Source of the DNA: Hawksworthiomyces lignivorus | Taxonomy: Eukaryota; Ascomycota; Sordariomycetes; Ophiostomatales; Ophiostomataceae | Reading direction: 5' to 3' | Length of the DNA: 64,000 nt | Assembly: GCA_002917075.1 (NCBI GenBank) | Contig: NTMA01000146.1 | Location: 1-64,000 of the forward strand | Shown: piece by piece, positions 1-10,730 of the stretch | Layout: the number at the start of each line of letters is the position of its first letter | Position numbering within the stretch: the stretch's first letter is position 1 | Made by a program: the position numbers and the translations under genes | The notes under the pieces: generated by a model | Told to the model about the DNA's origin: nothing | Databases searched by the model: none | The model's input: the letters and a program-made list of their open reading frames with translations, nothing else

Positions 1-854
1 CACAGTGCGTTATATACAGTAAATGAGTGTAATTCACACAGTGCCCAACTCAACATACCACCACGACGGCTACTCCGTCCTTCAGCTCAAAAGTCCGCGC
101 CGCCGACCACATATCTCAAAGACAAAACGAAAGCGGCCTCATCCCTCCTCTTCCTGACTCCTCCTTGCATGTCGTCTTCTTTCTCTTAGCTCTTCTTTCT
201 TTCTTTGTTTTCTTTGTTTTCTTTTTCTCCTTTCCTTGCTCTCGTTCTGTTCTTTTTATCCCCTGTTCGTCATGCACCTAGTTGTCATCGACTAGAAATA
301 GTTAATCAGCTTCGACGAGGCTCCTATTTTGTGTGCAGCGAGCTTCACCTTCCCCGGAGTTTAGACGCTGGACTAGTTAGAGACTTTTTCTACCTTGCCT
401 TGGTCTCGTGCAACTCTCCTGTGCCAAGAAGATTGTTGCCTGCTGTTCTGTTGAAAGGTCAGTTGTACAAGCTGCTCTGCCCTGTCTGACCCAAGAAAAA
501 GAAGAAAAAAAAAAGCATTCTGTGTCTCGGATGTGTCGTACTGGATGCAACCCTGTGGGCCTTGTATAGGCATGACTGCATACCCAATCTGGGGCTGTCA
601 AACATCCTTGAGCTGCCTAACCTGCCTGCCTCCGGTACTCTCGCAGAGACCACAGCGTTGGCATATTCTCGGGGATTGTATTTAGTTTTGGGCTTTCCTC
701 CCATGCAGGGACACTCGACTGACGCCTCTTCCAGCTTTGGCCTGCGTCCTACCCGCTGCGAGGCAAAACAGCTCAGGTCGGACGCAAAAGAAAATAAGAG
801 ACATACCTCTTATTCTCTCCCCCTCCCCGGCTTGCTCCTGAAACGCCCTGAATC
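1..854. other. Intergenic / 5' leader of the TLC gene
   Basis: No supported gene lies here. Two pyrimidine-rich tracts stand out, one near 174-240 (runs of TTTC and TTTG) and one at about 805-842 directly before the ATG at 855. Such CT-rich tracts are usual near fungal transcription starts. Open frames here are short and resemble no family. Confidence 0.6.
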
Positions 855-2012
855 ATGCGGGACGTCTTCCCCATCCCGCCGATCCCGGCCCTGAGCCGCG
901 CGGTGCAGCCCTTTGCCGACTTCTTCGGCCTGGAGATCCTGCCGCTGCACATCCACGAGATCCTGCTGGCCGCCGGCTTCTACACCGTCGTCCAGGTCGT
1001 CGTGTCGCCGCTGCTGTCCCACCTCTTCTTCCCCCAGATCTACGGCAGCATGAACCGCGCCAAGCGCGCCAACTGGGACGCCCACGTCGTCTCGCTCGTC
1101 CAGAGCGTCCTCATCAACGCCATCGCCCTCTGGTGCATGAACGTCGACCAGGAGCGCAAGAACATGGACGCCGACTGGAAGGAGCGCATCTGGGGCTACA
1201 GCGGCACCCCCGCCATGGTCGCCGCCCTCGCCGCCGGCTACTTCGTCTGGGACCTCGTCATCACCGTCATGAACCTCGACGTCTTCGGCCTCGGCCTGCT
1301 GGCCCACGCCGTCAGCGCCCTGACCGTCTTCTCCTTTGGCTTCGTACGTTACTCCATCGCTCTGCATCTTTGTCTCTCCCCCTTTTAAACACTGGCTGAC
1401 CTTTTTCTTTGCTCTTCTCAGCGCCCCTTTATCAACTACTACGGCTGCAACTTTATCCTCTACGAGCTGTCCACCCCCTTCCTCAACATCCACTGGTTCT
1501 TTGACAAACTCAACATGACCGGCTCCCGCGCCCAGCTCTACAACGGCATCGCCCTCATCGTCGTCTTCTTCTCCTGCCGCCTCGTCTACGGCATGTACAT
1601 GTCCACCTGGGTCTACCGCGACATGTGGCACGCCCTCTGGGACGGGCCCTCCGCCGAGTGGATCGCCGACCCCGCCGCCCCCACCGGCAACCCCCCCGCC
1701 GTCCGCGCCTTTGGCGCCACCGCCTCGGGGCCCATCCCCCTCTGGCTCTTCACCATCTACATCAGCAGCAACGTCATCCTCAACTCGCTCAATGTCCACT
1801 GGTTCTTTAAGATGATTGCCGCTGTGCGCAAGCGGTTCGAGCCCGCCCCGACCTCCAGAAGGGTCGCGGAGAAGGTCGCCGCCGCCGACAAGGCCGCCCC
1901 AGCTGCACAAGCCAGCGGCGCCGCCGCGGCTGCCGGTGGCGACGGCCACGTCCGCCACCGGTCCGTAGCAGACATGCTAGAAGTCGACGACAGTTTTACC
2001 GAGGTTCAGTAG
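855..2012 (+). CDS. TLC (TRAM/LAG1/CLN8) domain membrane protein, TMEM56/YPR114W-like
   Basis: A multi-pass membrane protein of 359 residues in two exons, 855-1343 and 1422-2012. The 78-nt intron runs GTACGT...CTCAG and is phase 0. The TLC core starts at the NWDAHVVSLVQS stretch. It continues through several hydrophobic helices, and the ELSTPFLNIHWFFDK motif typical of TMEM56/TLCD-type proteins lies just after the intron. A second LNVHWFFK segment follows the last helix. The tail is hydrophilic and Ala-rich. TLC proteins sit in the endoplasmic reticulum or Golgi; some make or sense lipids, but this subgroup has no settled reaction. It lacks the Lag1 ceramide-synthase catalytic His-His motif as far as I can see. 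The start at 855 is the first ATG of the conserved frame and follows a CT-rich leader. Confidence 0.85.
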
Positions 2013-2795
2013 ACAGCGGGAGGGAGTGGTCAGGACGGGCGGCGACAAGAAGAATGAGACACAATTCAGCCTAGAACCAAGGAATGTCCTTTGTTGATAG
2101 AGATGGACTTACTTGCTTTCTGCCTAGTGTGTATGTGTGTTTGTGTTGCTGGCTGAGAAGTCGCGTCTTTATGCCGCGATTATTTTTGTCGTCGCTTTTT
2201 TCTCAATGTAAAGACCGTTGCATGGAGGGGCTTATGGGGACGTGAAGTACATCTTTTGTTATTTACAGAAGACTTGAAAATGCGGGAATGGGTTGGTATG
2301 GCTTATGACTGGTATCTTGTTCGGTTTCATTCTTTTCTCATGACCTCAAGCCTCTTCTTCTTCCAATGTATTTGCCTATCTTTTCTCCTTATATTTGTTC
2401 TTGGCTTAGAGCATTTATGTTTTAGATAAACTTTATAAGTATTGACGGATTTTCATTTTCAGGCCCTTGTTAGGCACACAGGTGGCTGTGCGCTCTGGTC
2501 AGCTGCACTTCAAGAGTACTTCATTATTATGAATAACGGAGCAGCTCCTTCGCCTCATGAACAGAACGTGACCAGTTTGGAAATGATTGGACACTGAATG
2601 TATCGCGGCGATGCAAGGCTGTGCTCATTCTGTCCTGCTGGTGTGGCTTGATAGAACCAAGTAGATTTAAAACATTTAATCTGCATTTGACATTCAGTTT
2701 TGAGGGTTTCTTTGAAGTTCCGTTCATGGACTTGCACTCTACTCTCGCTGAAACTTCACTTGAGGGAGACAACCGGTTTGCCATTGACTAAAGCT
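2013..2795. other. Intergenic, AT-richer
   Basis: This is the 3' flank of the TLC gene and the 5' flank of the HET locus. Base composition drops sharply from the GC-rich TLC exons. No supported feature was seen apart from an optional earlier in-frame ATG of the HET gene at 2700. Confidence 0.5.
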
Positions 2796-4798
2796 ATGAC
2801 TTCGGAAAAATTGCGGTTGAGCTCACTCGAACGATGCGAAGAGGCGGGGCAGCTAGGCCCCCAAGAGAGTATAAGTCTTTACACACAAGACGATATAAAA
2901 TCCACGCCTAGCGAAGAGACTCGGGCCCGTGATGTTAGTTTCCAGATGATCACTAACTTACCCCTGCCGAATGCGATCATGTCGAGCGGGACCGGCGAGC
3001 ATACATCATTCGCACCGCTAACGCCTTGCACCATGTCTGCGTACTGTTTTTCTCCTTTGCAAGATAACCATATTCGCTTGCTTCGGTTGATGCCACACCC
3101 GGACAAAAATGCCTCGATACAGTGTCAACTCATCAACTATCCTCTCTTAGACTCAGGAAAATGGACTCACATCTACGAGGCTTTATCTTACGTATGGGGT
3201 TCCGAAGAAAAACCTCGGTCTATTTTTGTAGATAAAGGTTATCTACGTGTTACAGAGAACCTTCACGCGGCACTATTACGTCTTCGAGATCGCTCTTTCC
3301 CCAGAATTTTATGGATCGATGCTATTTGCATCAACCAAGACGACAGAAGAGAACGGGGTCACCAGGTTCTGCTTATGGCGAAGATTTATGCTAGAGCAAG
3401 CCGAGTAATCGTTTGGCTTGAAGAGGTGACGGCGGGTAGCAGCCGAGCGGACAATGATGCTACAGCTGATGACAGCGAGACCGCGCTCGAAGTAATAAGT
3501 ATGGCTGCAGACGGCCGGTCTACCGAGTTATCGGACAGCAAACGGCACAAAGTTCTCGCGCTGCTTGGACGGAAGTGGTTCCGGCGCATTTGGGTAAGAC
3601 ACCAGACGACTAATCGGGTCTGCACACGTTATTGACCAGGTCATTTCAGGTACTTCAGGAGGTTGCTGCGGCCCGGCACGTCTTGATCATGTGCCATTCC
3701 ATGGAGATCGACGGACAGGCGTTCTGTGTGGGTTTGAACGAGTTGAACCTATCCCCCAAAGAGCCATTCATGCAGAACCGAATCCGCTCGGTAGCCTACC
3801 TGATAAAGCGCGCAGTTCTCCGGCCAAAATACCTAACAAGTCACTCCGACAGGTTCTCACTTCATATACGACCTCTAGGTGAGCTGGTGGATGCGTACCA
3901 TAACCGCGAGGCTCAGGATCCCCGGGACAAGGTGTATGCATTGCTAGGCATGAGCTCTGATGTTCCAGCTGGCCTTTCGCCTGATTACGCCAAATCGTGG
4001 AAAGATCTCTTTCATGACCTTGTCGAGTCTCTTACCGGTAAACAAGGACTTGTGGAAACTTGGGATGAGGAGGAGATCGCAATAATCAAGAGCAAGGGCT
4101 GTGTTCTTGGCTGTGTATCCCAGGTATTAAACGACGATTCTTGGGAGGATAGACGGAATATAGACGTCGTTGTAAAGAACGAATACGGATCCTTGACAGA
4201 ATGGAGTGGTCGCTGGACTCTTCAAGCCTCAGCAAAGCCCATACTAAAGGGTGACATCGTCTGTCTTCTGCAAGGAGCATCAGAGGCTACGATCATCAGA
4301 CCATACGAGGATTATTGCGCTGTTGTCGCAATTTCTGTTACTCCTACGAACGACAAACGACCTAAGAGAGTAGCTATCGAGTGGCCAGAGAGTTTGCGAC
4401 GAATCTCAACCTTTCTATGTGAGTTCCTACTTGTCTGGAACTGGGAAGAATCCCTGACCGAAGACAAACGAGATTACAAAAGCTATTTAAACAGCCGTTT
4501 GCCAAAACGCAACAAGGAGGAGTTGGGAAATCACACGGCTGCCATGTTAGGGAGCATCGGACAGATATTACTATACGCGAAAAAGTATGAGGAGGCAGTC
4601 AAAAAGCTCAACCAAGCACTAGAAGCTTACAAATGGAAACCCACAAGAGAATATATCTGCATGCCGGTATAGAAGTTCCGTTCGGATAGAAAGGAAGCTG
4701 AGAGGCTGGGGGCAATAGTTGATCTCCTTGGGCGAACAGGCGGTTACATAGAGATTACAGAAGATAGCATAATCCGGATTGCAAAGTCATTTGATGAA

Positions 4799-5570
4799 GA
4801 AGTAATGGCAATTCTGCTAGACCAAAGAGGGAACAAGGTTCAGATCACAGATAGGGTGGTAAAGGCTGCAGCAGAAAACTCCGCGGATGGCAAAGAAGTC
4901 ATGGAACTACTTCTCGATCGGCGAGGAGACGAGATCGTTATTACTGGAAGAGGTGGTCAAGGCTGCAGCAGGAAACTGGCCGAGTGGCAAAGAAGTTATG
5001 ACACTACTTCTTGATCGACGAGGAAACGAGATCACCATTACTGAAGAGGTGGTCAAGGCTGCAGCAAGACACAGGTATGGTGAAGTTATGACACTGCTTC
5101 TTGACCGACGAGGAAACGAGATCACTATTACTGAAGAGGTGGTCAAGGCTGCAGCAAGAAACGCGAATAATGGCAAAACAATAATGACACTACTTCTTGA
5201 TCGACGAGGAGACGAGATCAATATTACTGAAGAGGTGGTCAAGGCTGCAGCAGAAAACTCCTATGATAGCAAACTAGTCATAGAACTGCTTCTCGATCGA
5301 CGAGGAGATGAGGTAATTATTTCTGAAGAGGTGATTAAAGCTGTAAAATATTGGAATGGTGCATTTAAGGATTGGTTAAGGCTGCAGCAAAAAAAAAGAG
5401 AATTATGAAAAGTTATGGCAGTACTTCTCGATCAACGAGACGAGATAACTGAAGAGGCAGCCAAGGCTACGACAGGAAAGATTTAGGATGGCAAAATAAT
5501 CATGGCACTATTTCTTAATCGACGAGGAGATGAGATCACCATTACTGAAGAGGTAGTTAAGGTTGCAGCA
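4799..5570 (+). repeat. Eight degenerate ~33-codon repeats (LLLDRRGDEI-ITEEVVKAAA type)
   Basis: About eight tandem units of roughly 90-102 nt encode the pattern EVM-LLLDRRG(D/N)E-ITEEVVKAAA followed by a short variable spacer. The middle units (about 4980-5300) are nearly identical in DNA. The last two are shortened and carry stops. One unit lacks part of the spacer. This helix-turn-helix repeat occurs next to ankyrin repeats in large fungal HET or NLR-like proteins (recalled from family knowledge). Units are split between two reading frames by a single extra base near 4946, so the array cannot be translated in one piece. Confidence 0.85.
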
Positions 5571-6114
5571 TAAAATTACGTCATCACAGTATCTCTGAAC
5601 TGGCGAGGTGATTTGACTACAACATTGGTCACGGAAAGGATATTCACCGCTGCCACAAGCCGTGGCAATGACCGGGTTCTGAACCTCTTAGAGCAAATTG
5701 GCGCCGTCATTATTCAAGAGGAATGTCGTTGCACCACAAACTTTTTCAATTCGGCAAAAGCTGGTGGTGCTGCCTGTGTTAAACAACTTATACATGAAGG
5801 AATAGAGCCGAATACAAGGAATATTGGAGGAAACACGCCTCTATGGGTTGCAGCGTAGTGTGGCCACCGGTCAGTTGTCCAGGCTCTAGCCCAGGACAGA
5901 CATGAACGTCAACTCAACGTCAACTTCTGGGAGATCACTTATCTTCTGGCCGTCCAAGTATGACAACGAGCGGGTTGTTTCTGCTCTAATGGAGACTGGT
6001 GTGGGTCCAGACCTCGTGGATAGAAATGGAGATGGCCGATGTGGCCTCTTCTTTCTTTGGGAGGGCTTCGGATTCCTCTCGACGGATTCTTTAGACGGTG
6101 CCCACAGGGCATGA
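5571..6114 (+). pseudogene. Ankyrin-repeat remnant at the end of the HET locus
   Basis: In one frame 5613-5858 reads helix pairs ending in GGNTPLWVAA, the hallmark of an ankyrin repeat. It is then stopped by TAG, while the following bases still read CGHRSVVQALAQ, the second ankyrin helix. A further degraded stretch follows to about 6114 in shifted frames. This is the natural C-terminal continuation of the HET/repeat protein. Confidence 0.7.
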
Positions 6115-6848
6115 TGCTTTCCGGGCTATTAGCTGGGTCATAAACATTTGTGTTATGTAGCAAAGTACTTTATTCAGGTAATTGCACTATGCAGCATCCA
6201 TATGTGGTGGCATAATTTACTATGGCTGACACGAAAGTGTTGACAGCAGCTAATTATGGACGAGAAAGGAGTGAACAGATGGAAAGGCGGGTCAGCTAAA
6301 AATTGAAACGACACTCAATTCGCTTTGTATTGCATTATGTATGTGTTTGATATATTTATATATACGAATGTCTGATGCTCTATTTTGTCCAACAAGCCAA
6401 AATGAAAAAGAAGTAGATGGGAAAGTGATGTTACGAAAACCGCAACAAGAATAGCACGTTCACAGCGAAAATGCAAACAGGCAAAAAAAGAAACAAAGAA
6501 ACAAAGAATAAGACGACGCTCGCAAGTGTCGACATCTTCATCCAGGCCGCCCTCCCCCACTGGCTACCGTCATATTTGCATTCCGCCTCATTACAAGGAA
6601 CTCTTTGTTGCTTCTCTTATCTAACGTCTCACTTCACGTCCGCCGCTCCCCTCTGTTGGCATCGCAAATTGCGGAGCTTCCTAGGATAAAAACGTAGTAT
6701 AGTTTTGAAAGAACGGAAGAGATCAAAGACCGAAGAGATATTTGCAGAATCGGATGATGGATAAAATAGGGAAAATAGATGGACAAAATGACAGCACCGT
6801 TTTCTCTTCCGTTGCCTTTGCATACCCCTAGGAACACAGATCTTGTGC
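6115..6848. other. Intergenic, between the HET locus and the 3' end of SLA1
   Basis: AT-rich in 6300-6500 with no supported gene. It serves as the 3' flank of SLA1, which is transcribed towards it. Confidence 0.5.
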
Positions 6849-9800
6849 TTAGAAGCCAAATGGATTTTCCGGTGCTGTAAGCAAAGAGTCAGTAAAATCC
6901 AAGGCAAAGTACATAGATAGGCAAACAAAAGTCTGTTCTGATAAATACTTACTTGCGGCAGAGAGATTTGCCTTCCGGCCCGTGGGCTGCGGCAACAGCT
7001 TTTTGCGGTCCTCTGTCACGCCAAACCGAACAGGAGGTGGTGGTCCTGTCTTCTGCGGCAGAAGTGGTGCGGGAGTCGGCGGCATGCCGTGATTGCCGAA
7101 ACCCTGAGTGAAGCTGCCAGTTGGCTGGGGCTGCATTGGCTGCGGCGGGGCCGGCATGGCTGTCCGCTGTGGCTCGAGAGCAGGAGGCAGCATCGAGTTG
7201 AGATTGCCTCCCGACGGAGGATTGATTCCAAATTGCTGGCCAGGGTTGAATGCGCCTGGGAATCCAGTGGGTTGCATCTGCAACGGCTGCCCAAACTGGT
7301 TTACCTGCTGCGGAACGAACTGACCTGGCATGCCAAACCCGGTTGGCTGCGCCTGCATAGGCATGCCGGTCATCATCGGCATCATCCCTGTGGGCTGTGG
7401 CATCATCGAGGCCGCCTGCATCTGCTGGAGGTACTGCTGCTGCTGCTGCTGTTGCAACCGAGCCTGATTGATGTCGTTGAGGCTCTGTCCTGGCAGCGCA
7501 ATCTGGCCGCTCGTGATACCAGTCATCTGAGGCTGCAATGGCGGAGGAGCAAAGCCGCTCGGCTGTGCAGATTGTGGGGCAGAGAGAGGACGCGACGGCG
7601 GCGGCGGGAGCAAGCCGCCTTGGCCCTGCGTGTACTGGGGCGCCATGGGCCGTGCCCGGGCAAAGCCAGTTTGCTGCGGCTGAATGCCATTCACACCTTG
7701 TATGCCCGTCTGCTGCTGTGCAAGGCCGGCGAACAAAGCCGGGGACGCTCCTGGCAGTTGGGGTGGAGCTTGTACCTGTGGTGCTGGCAGGGATACGACA
7801 GGAGTTGCTTGGGGAGGCAGCGTTATGGCTGGGGTTGGAGTCGGGTTGAGCTTCTCTGCTGGGAGAGGCTGCGAGAGCAGCGACAATTCCTGCATCGATC
7901 CTGTTAGAGCGGGAGTCGGCTTGGCGACAGGCGGCGCTGGTGCCGGCTCGGGAGCACGCGCGGCTACGACAGGCTGAGCTGCTGGTTCGGTCTGTATAGC
8001 GGGCTGTCTCGATGGCTTGACGTCCCAGGCGTCGTCATCGAATCCGCCAGATGATCCTGCCTTGGGAGCAGGAGCAGGAGCAGTGGCAGCAGCCGCTGGG
8101 GCCGGAGGAGAAGCCACACCGTTACCATTCGTAGTGCCGCTATCGCCTGATTGTTGTTGCGAGAAGGCTTTAGCATCGACAATGTCGCTCGTCTGTGTGG
8201 TTGGTGCGGGCCGGCCTCTGCGCGTGTTATTGCGGAGAGTGCCTCCGGGCCCAGAGAAGAGGCCGCCGCTGCCTTCGCCGTCGTCCTCGCCACCGCCCTT
8301 CTTCTTTGTCCGGCCGTATTTGTTATCCAGATACCGCATCACCTTGATGATATCGCCTTCACGCAGACCCAGCGTTCGGAGAACGTTAGAATCAATATCG
8401 GGCAAGACGCTCTCGTCCATGTTGTCCTTGACAAACGCCTGCGCATAGCGCTCGCAGAGGCCGACAGCAACGTCACAATTGAGGAAGAACTGGAACCAGT
8501 CATAGTCTGGCTTCTTGGGCTCCACTGAAGCGCCTACCTTTGTGCCCGAGGAATTTTGGGCCTCTGCAGCCAGCTGTTCGTTCTTGCGCTTCACGCTTGA
8601 CAAGGGCTTGTCTTCGTCTAGAGACACGCCGGTCACATGTTCGACATATTCAAGGTCTTCGATGGACATCTTGGCGACGGGCACGGCAATCTTGACGCCG
8701 TTCATCTTGTGGAGATTGATCTTGCCGTCCTTGAGTCCCAGAAACTGAGCTTCCACGCTGAAAGACTTGGTTCGGTCGGTCCAAGTCCGGACCTTAGACG
8801 GGTCGGGTTCTAGTCTGTCAGTAACGAGGACACGCGGGAGGTCCAAGGTGCTAAGTCCTTTGGGGAGGGAAGGGGGAACAACATACTGGACTTGCTGGAC
8901 CGAGAGCTGCCGCTTCCTTCGGGCCGCCCGTTTTTGCGCGGATGCTGCTGCTGTTGTCCACCACCGATGTTATTATTACCATTATTACCATCAGTTGCAA
9001 ACAAACTACTGCGCCGCTCGGGCAAATGCACGCCAGGTCCTACCTCAGATGCTCGTCTTGCCTCATCCTTCACAGCGGCCCGCACGGCCTCGCGCGTCAG
9101 ACGCTCTTCATCCAGCCGATTCTGTTTGACAGTCGTCTTCGCGCCCACTGTAGCGGCTGCTACGGAAATAGCTGGGGCCGTGTTCGTGGTAGGCGACGTG
9201 GGCGTCGAGGGATGCGACAGGGAAGACACCGGCGCCGGTGGGATAGCCGACGAGATCGACCCTGTTACTTCGACATAGCTGCTCGGAACCACGCCCTCTT
9301 TGCCGTTCTTCACGCGGCGCACCTGGCACCAGTCCTCGCTGCGCATGTCGTCAAGGATAATGACCTCGTCGCCGACGGCGACGGTGACCTCATCATCGCC
9401 CTGGGCCATGAAGTCGTAAAGCACGACAGCCTTCTTGAGCTCGTGGCCCGAGCCGGCGAGGATGACTTCGCGCAGACCTTCAGCGCGCACCGCGCCTGCC
9501 AGCTCGCCGAGGGCGCTGACAATCTCTTCTGCTGTGTCCTTGGCGCCGGCGTGGAAGTCGATGCTCTTGCTCGGGCGCACTAGTTCCATAAACACGTGCT
9601 TGCCTTCGCGGGAGTAATGTTTCATCTTCTCAGCCGACCACTCCTGGGATGGACCATCTTGCGCGCGTTCTGGCGCGATCATGATCATACCCGTCTTCAG
9701 GTTGATGCCCAGCGTCGTCGGCATCTTCTTCCGCTTGCCCATAACAGAGACCATCTCGGAGATGTTGTACAGGTGGAAGCCGCCAGGACTCAGGGTGTTC

Positions 9801-10730
9801 GTGGCATAAGACTCCTCGTCTCGGCTGTCGCCATAGCGATTGCCACTCCGGCTGCCGCGGTCCTGAGCTGCGCTGTTGCTTCGCTGCGGCAGAGGCGGTG
9901 AAGGCTCGTCGTCTTCAAAGTGCGCCTGGGGCCGCGGGCGGTTCGGCAACGGCGGTGAGCGCGGGTCCTCGTCTTCGGATGCATCGGACAGATACCGGGG
10001 ACGTGTTGGAAGGGACGGCGGCGGCGTGGAGGAGCGTTGTGGGGCTGCGCGGCCGACTAAAACATTGGCCAGAGCAGCCGCAGCACCCGATGAGGCGGTT
10101 GGGCTCGTCGGGCTGGCGGGCTCACTAGCCTGGCCGCCACGTGGCGGAAGACGCGGACTTGGGGTGTTGTCGCTGTCTTGGACGGCGGCTTGACGAGTCG
10201 GCAGTGCCGGTGGAGCTGGCTCGGATGCCTCGGGCTCTTCGTCTCCCGCACCCGCGGCTGCCGCTCCTGTCCCATCTAAATCAATGTAGTTGGAGGGCAC
10301 AAAGCCAAACTCGCCATCGTAGCCAGCAAGGATCCAGTCGGGGTCGGTGGTGTCATAGATGGCCAAGTTGGCCTCTTCTGGGAAAGAGAGCTCCTCATCT
10401 GTCTGCCGCGTATATTCGTACAGGGCACGCGCATGGCCAGAAGGTTCCGCCTGGCAAAAAAAAAAAGGTCAGCATCGTCTCAACCACAATGACATAAAGC
10501 ACCTTCTCCCTGTCGCAATCTTTTCCTCTCACCTCTTCGACATAGTTGTTAGGAATTAGGCCCTCGGGTTCCTCTTCATCTTCGCCGCTGGCCTTCTTTT
10601 TTGCCTTCCACCAGCCATCATCGCCCTCCTTATCGAGCACGTAGAGCAAATTGCCCTCTGAGATGGCCAACTCGCCCTCCGACTTTGGCTCATAGTCGTA
10701 TATGGCCTTGTACACGCCGACGAAAACCAT
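6849..10730 (-). CDS. SLA1: SLA1-family actin cytoskeleton / endocytic adaptor
   Basis: Four exons on the minus strand: 10730-10533, 10450-8887, 8809-6953 and 6874-6849, giving 1214 residues against about 1240 in yeast Sla1. Sla1 links cargo with NPFxD sorting signals to the Arp2/3 actin machinery at cortical patches. Domains in order: SH3-1 (about 5-65), SH3-2 (about 73-128, ending FGFVPSNYIDL), a conserved region near 290, SH3-3 (about 404-461), SHD1 (about 592-647, the NPFxD-binding fold) and SHD2/SAM-like (about 689-752, YDWFQFFLNCDV). The C-terminal third is Gln/Pro-rich with many (L/I/M)xxQxTG motifs, the target sites of Prk1/Ark1 kinases in yeast, and a polyQ run near 7430-7455. It ends NPFGF, itself an NPF motif. 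Splice joins restore KPDPSKVRTWTDRT at intron 2 and TPENPFGF at intron 3. The last intron (78 nt) has no stop in frame. Confidence 0.93.

Larger units (their letters stand above)
2796..6114 (+). pseudogene. Decayed HET-domain / 33-residue-repeat / ankyrin locus
   Basis: The 5' part is open and could encode 606 residues: exons 2796-3593 and 3650-4672, with a 56-nt intron GTAAGA...TTTCAG. It carries a HET (heterokaryon incompatibility) domain with the motifs YEALSYVWG, LWIDAICINQDD, an IYARASRVIVWL helix, and after the intron VLQEVAAAR and DPRDKVYALLGM. A TPR-like helix (KYEEAVKKLNQALEAYK) closes the open part. HET domains trigger vegetative incompatibility cell death. The same frame is stopped by TAG at 4670-4672 but continues for about 90 codons into leucine-rich repeats. 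A one-base shift near 4946, a slip at an A9 run (5389-5397), and stops at 5406, 5484, 5571 and 5856 follow. The end is an ankyrin remnant. Codon use is less GC-biased than in neighbours. The start could also be the ATG at 2700. Whether the truncated HET part is expressed is unknown. Confidence 0.8.

Noticed and set aside
562..894. Plus-strand frame of 110 codons overlapping the TLC start
   Set aside because: It overlaps the TLC ATG in a different frame, has no family resemblance, and its end is only the CT-rich leader.
810..1958. Long minus-strand frame of 382 codons opposite the TLC gene
   Set aside because: It is the GC-driven shadow of the TLC exons: the product is almost all Gly/Asp/Glu/Val/Ala and has no motif, while the plus strand encodes a clear TLC domain with a proper intron.
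4667..4763. An intron that would splice out the TAG at 4670 in the HET locus
   Set aside because: Candidate donor GTATAG with acceptors at 4751, 4760 or 4763 leads into a frame with TAA at 4770, so none restores the repeat frame.
2796..6114. Repeat-induced point mutation (RIP) as the cause of decay in the HET locus
   Set aside because: The damage includes indels and stops not explained by C-to-T or G-to-A change (for example a Glu codon turned to TAA), and the repeats are not visibly AT-shifted. A proper RIP index would be needed to exclude a weak effect.
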